A stretch of DNA of 64,000 nt from assembly GCA_947631085.1 (NCBI GenBank), contig CANRJY010000002.1, positions 124,001 through 188,000 of the forward strand. The letters run 5' to 3'. The notes beneath the pieces are model-generated. The model worked only from the letters and a program-made list of their open reading frames with translations, was not told the origin of the DNA and made no database searches. Origin of the DNA: an uncultured Clostridia bacterium (GTDB taxonomy: Bacteria; Bacillota; Clostridia; UBA1381). Position 1 is the stretch's first letter. Every line of letters starts with the position of its first letter. The translations under genes and the position numbers were made by a program. Below are positions 56,235 through 64,000 of the stretch, piece by piece.

Positions 56235-59200
56235 TTATATATCTGAACCGCTGAGTGAAATTGCGCTTATCATCGATGTGAACTCGGCGCGTGTGATGCT
56301 TGACTTCGGCGCAAGTGTGCCGTCGGGATAACCTTTGATCACGCCCGCTCCGCACGCCCACTGTATCGCGGGTACCGCGTATTCGCTTATATCAGCCGCG
56401 TCGGGATAACTTAATATATTCGTGTTCTCGCCGATTGATACATCAGCGCCTATGTAATTCTTCATGTATCTGTACAGGATCGCCGCCGTCTGCTCGCGCG
56501 TAACGTTTTCCTCGGGCCTGAATATTCCTTCTCCGTAGCCCGTAACTATGCCGTTTTCAGCCGCCCATGCCACATATGGAGCGTAGTACGCGTTCGCGTC
56601 AACGTCGGTGAACGGCGAGGCTTTAGTTGTTTCAGCCGCGCCCATACGGCCTACGATAGTCACAAGCATTCCGCGTGTAAGCGTTGCATCCGGAGCGAAC
56701 TCCGTATCGGTCACGCCGTTTATAAGTCCCTCGGTATATGCCGCCTTTACCGCGTTATAGAACCAATCCGTCGGCTTTACGTCCGTAAACGGCAAGCTGC
56801 CGGTTGACGGAGCGGCCGTAGGCTCGGGCTGCTGTGTCGCCGCGGGAGCGGTTGTTTCCGCGGGAGCCGCTGTTGCTTCGGGAGCGGTTGTTTCCGCCGG
56901 AGCGGCTGTAGGCTCAGTCGTCGGTGCGGGCGATGCTGTCGGTGTCGCAGCCGACGAAGAAGGCTTAAATCCTCCGCCGCCATGCGTGGTCGGAGCGGCT
57001 GTCGCCGCTGGCGTTGCCGTCGGCTCAGCTGTTGCTTCCGGTGTTTGTATCGGTTCCGCTGATGCCTCGGGAGTTTGCGTCGGTTCTGCTGATGACGGGC
57101 GGAAGGATAAATTCTTTATAGGATTTCCGTCCTCGTCGGCGTAACATCCTATCTCACCATCGAATGTCACAACCTCACCATCGGATATTGCCGTTACTCC
57201 TTTAAGATTGGCGAATCCCGCCACGCCCGCGTCCGAGGTAAAGGTGCAGGTGTCGTCCATTTCCGTTTTTATGGGGCCCTCGAACGGTCCGTCGGCCTGA
57301 TAAATACCGTATTTGCATTCCGTGTTGGCAGCCCTTACCTTGAGAGTGCTGTTGTTTTCAAGCTTAATTCTGCCATTATATGTTGTGCCGTTATCATCGG
57401 CAGCTTCACTATTCATATTAAGTCCTACGTTAAGTATTCCCTTATTGCTGACTGCCGAGGCGGTCAGGCTTGAATTGTCCTTTATGACGATTTCGCTGAC
57501 CTCACAGCCGATAGCCGCGTGCACGAACTCTGTATCCGCAGTTGAACCGCCTTCCGCCTTAACCTGCGCGCCGCCGCTTATTGTCAGGGAACCACCCGGC
57601 CACGTCGCTATTCCTTCGCTGTCTTCGTATGCGTCTCCACCGTAGGCGTTGACCTCCGCGTTTGATATATCGATATTTTTATAGACGAGTATGCCGTCTG
57701 AGTCTGTTTGAGCGTCTTGTTCCGATTCGTCATACGAGGTGTTTCCTCCGAAGGCGTTAAGAGTGCCTTTTCCGGTTATTGTCAGATTGCCTTCGCAGGC
57801 AACGCCAAAGCTGTCAACGTTTACTCCGTCGCCCGAGATTACCGTAAGAGTGCCGTCTATGTCAAGCGTTAAGTCGCCGCGCACATTTATTCCCGACGTG
57901 CAAATGCTGGTATCGTTTCGCGTAAATCCTGCCGCGGCGCTTTTAATATACGGAGCTTCGCCCTCGGGGACGTAAAGCGTTGAGCCCGCGCTCATGTAAA
58001 GTCCGTCCTCGTGCGTTGTAACAAAACGGAAATCCGAGGTGAGCGTCAGCTTATTTTGCTCGCATATCGCGCCCGGCACTTCGACAGGGTCGGACTTTTC
58101 GCCGGTGTGAAAGTCGTATTTTGAATACAGCGTGCCGGTTTCGCCGTCGAAATAGAGTATCTTGTCACCCTCGGCAACATCCGCCGAGTTTTTAAATTCG
58201 ATATACTTCGCGATGTTTCCGTCAGTGTCAACATAGCTGTTTGTCAATTTGTCAGTTCCCCTTGTGTATGCCAGCACTTCGCCGTCCGCCGACGTTGCCG
58301 TAACACCGACAAGATCGGCGCCTGACGCTTTCATTTCTCCCGCGGCGATAAACGTGCAGGTGCTGTCCATTTCTACGGGAAGAACCGCGTTTGGAAAGTG
58401 TGAAATGCCGACGCCGCGGTCAGAACCATCGGCGCTCACTATGATTGAACTGTTGTTTTTAAGCGTAATACCGCCGTTATAAATCGTGCCGTTACCGAAA
58501 GGTTCGCCGCAAATCATGATCAAGCCGCAGACGTCGTCTTCCTCTCCTCCCGTCGCCGAGGCGACAAAACTCGAATTGTCCTTGACTGTAAGATAGCTCG
58601 TCACGCACGCGTAGCTGTAGAATCGATCGTAAAAATCTCCTTCTCCTCGATTTTCACCGCTTTGCGCCGTGACAGAGGCTCCTTCGCCTATGGTAACGGA
58701 GTGCTCCGGATCGGTCAATATACCATGACTCAGTCCGTACGCATCGCCGCCGATAAAACGGGCGTTGGCAACGGATATATCCAAATCTCCGTATATGTAT
58801 ATACCGAATGAGTCCCATCTGCCGGATTCCGCCGCCTCGTCGTCCTTCGTGTCACCGCATATCGCTTCAAGACTGCCTTTTCCGGTTATTTTAAGGTCGC
58901 CGTCCGAAAGAATGGCGCGTCCGGAAGCGTCCGTACCCGTTCCCGATTGCACGGTCAAAGTTCCGTCTATGTCTATCGTGCTGCCGTCTGCGGCAAATAT
59001 TCCGGTGTACTCGTTAAGTTTATCGTCTCCTGTAAATCCGCCGGCAGCGCTCAGTATCGACGGGTGCTCACCCTCGGGAACATAGAGCGTAGTGTTGGAG
59101 TCTATGAAAAGTCCGTCCTTAGCCGTCGTCACAAACTGGAAGTCCGATGTGAGCGTCAGCTTGTTTCCCTCACATATCGCGCCCGGGAAGCTGTCTATCG

Positions 59201-61361
59201 GCTCGGAAAACTCCTTGGTGTCATAGTCCATCTTTGTGTACAGCTTGCTCGTTGCGCTGTCGTAGTATAGGATATGGTCTTTTATCGCGGCGTCCGCTAT
59301 GACCGTTATCGGGAAGTTGTCCCTCGCATAGAAAGCCGCGTCGCTGAAGCTTGACGCATCTTCGGGAGCCATGCCCAAAGCTTCCGGATTGCCGCTCATG
59401 ATTACAATCATCATCGCGTCAAGAACTACACTTTTTTGCCTCCATTGATTGTAAGCCGTTTCAAGGTCTGCAGGGATCCCCTCGCCTATCTCCTCGGGGT
59501 GAGCATTATAGTATTCGACGACGCTGTTGTACGCTTTAAGAGCGTCTTCGGTTTGTGCGAGTACGTCCATAAATCCTACCTGCTCAAGGTACGCTTCGCT
59601 TATTTCTTTGTCCGCTGCGATCGTCTCGCCCCAGTCGGCCCACTCGGCTTCGTTATTTTCGCTTGTGGTTTTTATAAAGCTTTCGCCTTCGTTCACTACG
59701 CCCTTCGCATATTTGCTCTGAGCATTATTTACAGCTTCATAGGACCTCATACAAATCTCGGACGGAAACTCCTGATTTGTTATCTCGTATTTTCCGTCGG
59801 CGGTCTTGTTGGTCACGACAACGGAAAATTTTGCGTTTGCGGGTATGTATACGGGCTCCTCCAAATCGAAACGGTGATAACCGCCGTACTCATACGTTTT
59901 TTTGCCGCTCGCAACAAGCTCTCCGTCGGTCGGAGAAGCGCTTTGGTCGCTGAGCATATATATTTCGAATGTTGTTTCCGTACCCGGGAGCTCCGTGTAA
60001 AATGTCAGTGTTTTTGCCGTTAAATCCACATCGTCGTTTTTAAATGTATTCGCCATGGAGGTCGGTTCGTCAAAGACATTATTCTTGTACGAGCTGTAAA
60101 CGGGCATATAATCATACTTAAAGCTGCGGTAAGCGCCGCTTGCGCTCTCGTCGGGGGTGACGTCAAAATCAAATGCCTCCGGAGTCTCTAAGGTATGGTC
60201 GTAGTAAGATAAATAGAAATATCCGTGGTCGCCCCAGATGTTTTTATTCGGAAATTCGCTCTCATCGCTGCCCCAGCTGTTTTTTACTATCCACGCTCCG
60301 TTTCCCGGAGGTTCTTCAAAGAAATTTTCCTTCGGGAAGCTGTCGTCCCAGCCTACTATCATGACGGCGTGATCCATATGTTCTCCGTTTTCGCTGTCCT
60401 CCTTATTACTCAACGGCGTATAATGCGCCCATGACGCGGGATTGATATTGTGGTGTTCGCTCTTCTCCGGCTCTGATGACGTGTCGGCGGCATAAAGGAT
60501 ATGTACCGCGCGTCCCTTCATGAGCTGCTCCTTTATCGCGTCCGTTCCCGCTTGATTATAGACGTAATTATATTTTTTCTCAGTCTCATCGTATTCGAAT
60601 TGAGCCGGAGACGGCAGCATGAAGCTCTCCTCGAGCGGATATACCTGTCCGAAGCGGTCCTGCTCGTCAATGCTCCAATCGTCAAAAGGGCTGTATAAAT
60701 AGGGTTCAAACCCTTCCACATACTCCAAATAATTTTTGCCCGTTTCGGGATCCCTGTATACTATAGTTTCTTCCTTGCCGCGGTAGGGGAATTGCTCTTC
60801 CAGCATAGGACCTATTCCCGCCGAGTATATAGACGTTGCGGTCGTGCCGCCGCCGCCTTTATCCATTTTTCCGCTGCTGCTTATGTCGGGATCTGTAAAG
60901 TATATTCCCTCTCCGCCCTGATCGCCGAAATCCTCGGGAAGAGCGTTATTTGCAAACCACGCGAGATGATGCTCGGATAAGTCCATTTCCCAAGGCATAC
61001 TTTTGTTCCATTCATCATACGACATTCCGAGATCCGTTAAAATACTCGTTTCCGCCGCGGCGGTTGCCGCAAAACCCCAGCAAGTGCCTAAAAATCCTTG
61101 GTTCTTTACGGGTGTGACGTAATTCTTTTTCACTCCGCTTCCGTCAAGATCCGCGTTTCGCAAATCGAACGTCTCGGGATATTCGTTTTCCGAAGCGAGA
61201 CTTATATCCGACGGGTTATAGAAATATTTTCGGCTTTCTATAAGTCTTTTCGCCGCGTCCTCGGCAGCGCTGTCCGCCAAATCGAACGCAAGCGCCGGTA
61301 CCGCCGAAGAAACCATGGCGGACGCCAGCATCATTGACAGAAATCTTTTCAGATATTTCAT
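56235..61361 (-). CDS. SLH-anchored C1 (papain-like) peptidase with duplicated beta-rich modules
   Basis: 1708 aa; VKNQGFLGTCWGFAATAAAE (Cys), MDHAVMIVGWDD (His), IVKNSWGSDE (Asn); three C-terminal SLH repeats. Confidence 0.9.
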   Translation of the reverse strand: MKYLKRFLSMMLASAMVSSAVPALAFDLADSAAEDAAKRLIESRKYFYNPSDISLASENEYPETFDLRNADLDGSGVKKNYVTPVKNQGFLGTCWGFAATAAAETSILTDLGMSYDEWNKSMPWEMDLSEHHLAWFANNALPEDFGDQGGEGIYFTDPDISSSGKMDKGGGGTTATSIYSAGIGPMLEEQFPYRGKEETIVYRDPETGKNYLEYVEGFEPYLYSPFDDWSIDEQDRFGQVYPLEESFMLPSPAQFEYDETEKKYNYVYNQAGTDAIKEQLMKGRAVHILYAADTSSEPEKSEHHNINPASWAHYTPLSNKEDSENGEHMDHAVMIVGWDDSFPKENFFEEPPGNGAWIVKNSWGSDESEFPNKNIWGDHGYFYLSYYDHTLETPEAFDFDVTPDESASGAYRSFKYDYMPVYSSYKNNVFDEPTSMANTFKNDDVDLTAKTLTFYTELPGTETTFEIYMLSDQSASPTDGELVASGKKTYEYGGYHRFDLEEPVYIPANAKFSVVVTNKTADGKYEITNQEFPSEICMRSYEAVNNAQSKYAKGVVNEGESFIKTTSENNEAEWADWGETIAADKEISEAYLEQVGFMDVLAQTEDALKAYNSVVEYYNAHPEEIGEGIPADLETAYNQWRQKSVVLDAMMIVIMSGNPEALGMAPEDASSFSDAAFYARDNFPITVIADAAIKDHILYYDSATSKLYTKMDYDTKEFSEPIDSFPGAICEGNKLTLTSDFQFVTTAKDGLFIDSNTTLYVPEGEHPSILSAAGGFTGDDKLNEYTGIFAADGSTIDIDGTLTVQSGTGTDASGRAILSDGDLKITGKGSLEAICGDTKDDEAAESGRWDSFGIYIYGDLDISVANARFIGGDAYGLSHGILTDPEHSVTIGEGASVTAQSGENRGEGDFYDRFYSYACVTSYLTVKDNSSFVASATGGEEDDVCGLIMICGEPFGNGTIYNGGITLKNNSSIIVSADGSDRGVGISHFPNAVLPVEMDSTCTFIAAGEMKASGADLVGVTATSADGEVLAYTRGTDKLTNSYVDTDGNIAKYIEFKNSADVAEGDKILYFDGETGTLYSKYDFHTGEKSDPVEVPGAICEQNKLTLTSDFRFVTTHEDGLYMSAGSTLYVPEGEAPYIKSAAAGFTRNDTSICTSGINVRGDLTLDIDGTLTVISGDGVNVDSFGVACEGNLTITGKGTLNAFGGNTSYDESEQDAQTDSDGILVYKNIDISNAEVNAYGGDAYEDSEGIATWPGGSLTISGGAQVKAEGGSTADTEFVHAAIGCEVSEIVIKDNSSLTASAVSNKGILNVGLNMNSEAADDNGTTYNGRIKLENNSTLKVRAANTECKYGIYQADGPFEGPIKTEMDDTCTFTSDAGVAGFANLKGVTAISDGEVVTFDGEIGCYADEDGNPIKNLSFRPSSAEPTQTPEASAEPIQTPEATAEPTATPAATAAPTTHGGGGFKPSSSAATPTASPAPTTEPTAAPAETTAPEATAAPAETTAPAATQQPEPTAAPSTGSLPFTDVKPTDWFYNAVKAAYTEGLINGVTDTEFAPDATLTRGMLVTIVGRMGAAETTKASPFTDVDANAYYAPYVAWAAENGIVTGYGEGIFRPEENVTREQTAAILYRYMKNYIGADVSIGENTNILSYPDAADISEYAVPAIQWACGAGVIKGYPDGTLAPKSSITRAEFTSMISAISLSGSDI

Positions 61362-61543
61362 AATAACTGTATTCCTCCTTAAAAAAATTTAAATAAAGCT
61401 CAATAGATTAATTTTATCATTTTGAATAAAAAAAATCAATAAAACGTCATAAAAATCATTTTTTAGAGCGTAAATGTTGGCTGACCGATATTTTACGGCA
61501 TATAAAATTTCGTAAAACTCCGAATTTACGACGCAAATGTAAA

Positions 61544-61572
61544 TTGATTTATTTTAAGATATGTGCTATAAT
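61544..61572 (+). promoter_or_regulatory. SigA-type promoter for the clostripain-like gene
   Basis: TTGATT-17 nt-TATAAT, extended TGc. Confidence 0.75.
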
Positions 61573-61578
61573 GATTTT

Positions 61579-61627
61579 GGCGTTACCTAAATCGTAGATT
61601 TTGACGCCTGTGAGAACATTGTATTAT
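61579..61627 (+). ncRNA. Putative structured 5'-leader motif, copy 2
   Basis: ggcgttacctaaatcgtagattttgacgcctgtgagaacattgtattat. Confidence 0.6.
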
Positions 61628-61652
61628 GCCTTCTACGGCAAAAGGAAGGAGA

Positions 61653-64000
61653 ATGAAGATGAAAAAGATGAATAAATTTATTTCGGCGGTTTTGGCGCTG
61701 TCTTTGACGCTCGGCGCATCAATTTTGCCCGTATATGCGGACGAAACGGCGGCTTACGACATATCTCCCTCGTCAAATACGGCGGCGAGGACGCTGAAAA
61801 GCAAAAATGAAAGCGACTGGACAATATGCGTGTATCTCTGCGGCACAAATCTTGAAAGCGGCGCAAGCAGCGGTACATATAACCTTTTGCAGATGCTCGA
61901 GGCGGACATTCCCGAGAATGTGACGGTTCTCGTAATGACCGGCGGCGCGCGCGAATGGGATCCTTTGGGACTGGCGGACAGCGCGGTAAAGGACAGAACA
62001 ATAAAAAGAGGCGCTTATTACAAGCCCGATCCCGATCACACGCAGATTTTTGAAGTTACCGACGACAAAATGAAGCTGCTTTATACCTATAAGGAAAATA
62101 TGGCGATGAACGACATGGCGACGGCGGCGGAATTTATGGAATTTGCGCTGCGTTACGCGCCGTCCGAGCATCTTATGATAGATTTTTGGGATCACGGCGG
62201 CGGTCCGCTGGGCGGAGCTATTCAAGACGAATACACGAGAAAAATAGCGTCCGTTCCCGAAATAGCGGATCTTGCGGAGGCGGTAAGCGACGCGCGCGGC
62301 GATAAGATAGATATTTTCGGCTTTGACGCTTGTATGATGTCAAGTATTGAAATCGCCAATGTTTTGTCGCCTTACGCCGATTATCTTGTAGCCTCCGAGG
62401 AGATCGAACCCGGCAACGGCTGGAATTACAAATGGCTGAGCGGCGTCGGCGGCAGCGCCGAGGACGTGGGCAAAAGAATTGTGGATTACTTCGGCAAAAC
62501 CTACAGCGACGAGGATGAATGGTCAGACGCTCTTGATATAACTCTCGCGCTGACCGATCTTTCTCAGATGGGCGAAGTGAGGGACGCGTTTAACAAAATG
62601 GCGGAGGAATTAAACGACGCGCTCGTTAACGACCCGAAGGAGTACGCTCTTATCGCAAGAGAAGTGATGCACGCCAAAACCATGTATGACGGTTCGGACG
62701 GTCTTATTGATTTATATGATTTCGCGGACGAAATGAAGGACATTCTTCCTTCCGCACAGGGCGTTATTGACGCGCTAGGAACGCCCCCGGGAAGCACTCC
62801 CGAATCTGCCGTGGGCGAAGCGACGGGCGAAAGCCCCGCCGTAGTATACAGAGGCGTAGGCTCGAGCTACAGCGAATGTCTGGGAATGTCATTCTATTAT
62901 CCGACCGTTAAGACGCATTTCGGAACGAACAAGAGAAATAAAAAAAATATAGAATTATATAGGAGCTTTGGTCTGTCCGATACATACAGCGATTATATAG
63001 ACGCGCATATAAAGGAAACAAGCGCGCTTCAGACGTTTAAAGGCGAATTTGTTGTCGGTTACGACTCCGAAACATACGATCCCGTGCTGACGATACCAAA
63101 TATCGACGATGCGCTCGCGATTAAATCCGTTTATTTAAAGATGCTCTATATTCCGAACACGGAGGACGATGAGGAAAGCTCGTATCTTCTCGGCACGGAA
63201 TCGGTAACGGAGGACTGGGACAACGCGAGCTTTACCGCCGCTGTTCCGGAGGAATGGTTCTCTCTGAACAACGAAATATTTACCATTGAAAAGGTCTCAG
63301 AAGATTTGTACGGCACATACGAAATATACACAATGCCTGTGGTCATCGGCGATAACGACTTTTTATCCTATATGTCGCTTTACAAGCCGGCCGACGACTC
63401 GAATTATTACATAGTCGGCATAATAGACAATGACGGCAGCAGCAACGCGGCGGACAGATCGTATATGCCCGAGGGTGATTTTACATTCAGTCCCGTGCTT
63501 ATCAACGACGAGAACGAGGAGGATTATATCGTAAACAAGCCCTATACAATAACCGAAGCCGCAGCCGAAAAAGCAGAGGGCTATGCTCTGCTTCCCGAAT
63601 ACACGGAGCTTGAGGACGGCAGCGACGCGTCATACACAGTGTATTTTGTGGCAACCGACATGAAGGACAACGAATACGAAACGAACGCCTCAAACTACAT
63701 AATAATCAACGATTTCAGCGAAATTTCGATTAACGCTCTGCCGCCGCAGATCTACACCGGCAGCGAGATCACTCCGAGGCTTTCATACAGCTATAATGAC
63801 GAAGGCAATCTGTTTATCAATTTAATCGACGTGCGTTACGAGAACAACGTAAACGTCGGCACGGCGACCGTCACGGCAACATCACTCGACGAGGAGCTGC
63901 CCGGTTCTCTCACCACTGAATTTGAAATCAAGCCGCTCGAGGAAATTTTCGGCGACCTCAGCTATGACGACTGGGATTTTGACGCTGTGAATTATATGTA
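61653..64000 (+). CDS. Clostripain-related (C11) cysteine peptidase, truncated by the window end
   Basis: MKMKKMNKFISAVLALSLTLGASILPVYA...; WTICVYLCGTNLE, MIDFWDHGGG, DIFGFDACMMSSIEIANVL; GGAAGGAG RBS. Confidence 0.9.
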   Translation, partial: MKMKKMNKFISAVLALSLTLGASILPVYADETAAYDISPSSNTAARTLKSKNESDWTICVYLCGTNLESGASSGTYNLLQMLEADIPENVTVLVMTGGAREWDPLGLADSAVKDRTIKRGAYYKPDPDHTQIFEVTDDKMKLLYTYKENMAMNDMATAAEFMEFALRYAPSEHLMIDFWDHGGGPLGGAIQDEYTRKIASVPEIADLAEAVSDARGDKIDIFGFDACMMSSIEIANVLSPYADYLVASEEIEPGNGWNYKWLSGVGGSAEDVGKRIVDYFGKTYSDEDEWSDALDITLALTDLSQMGEVRDAFNKMAEELNDALVNDPKEYALIAREVMHAKTMYDGSDGLIDLYDFADEMKDILPSAQGVIDALGTPPGSTPESAVGEATGESPAVVYRGVGSSYSECLGMSFYYPTVKTHFGTNKRNKKNIELYRSFGLSDTYSDYIDAHIKETSALQTFKGEFVVGYDSETYDPVLTIPNIDDALAIKSVYLKMLYIPNTEDDEESSYLLGTESVTEDWDNASFTAAVPEEWFSLNNEIFTIEKVSEDLYGTYEIYTMPVVIGDNDFLSYMSLYKPADDSNYYIVGIIDNDGSSNAADRSYMPEGDFTFSPVLINDENEEDYIVNKPYTITEAAAEKAEGYALLPEYTELEDGSDASYTVYFVATDMKDNEYETNASNYIIINDFSEISINALPPQIYTGSEITPRLSYSYNDEGNLFINLIDVRYENNVNVGTATVTATSLDEELPGSLTTEFEIKPLEEIFGDLSYDDWDFDAVNYM

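Overview
The window looks like chromosomal DNA from a gut-type anaerobic Clostridia/Firmicutes bacterium. This is inferred from gene content and codon style; no database search was possible. The left half is mostly core metabolism: the 3' part of a V-type ATPase operon, DUF711 + ACT, RlmB, lysC-thrB-hom, RadC, an MsmX/UgpC-type ABC ATPase, an EF-G-like GTPase, a complete rnfCDGEAB-apbE cluster with a divergent RseC-like gene, ackA/pta and hydG. The right half is richer in accessory genes: two large PL11-type rhamnogalacturonan lyases, a hybrid histidine kinase, a diguanylate cyclase-like protein, leuA, DUF445, carbonic anhydrase, a heterodimeric ABC exporter, a SASA-type esterase, a GH-A-like secreted glycosidase, a 1708-aa SLH-anchored papain-like protease and a truncated clostripain-like protease. 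There are no rRNAs, recognisable tRNAs, CRISPR arrays, transposases or phage genes. The best candidates for something undescribed are: (i) a 49-nt structured 5'-leader motif, 42/49 identical at two unrelated loci, starting at the predicted transcription start, with one covarying base pair; (ii) a ribosome-mediated leucine attenuator (leader peptide MKKAVFNNNMLLLLLS) before leuA; (iii) a methyltransferase-STAS fusion; (iv) a galactokinase-like protein that has lost its catalytic motifs; (v) a small C-terminal '...FLW...' module shared by three secreted carbohydrate-active proteins; and (vi) several unannotated micro-ORFs.
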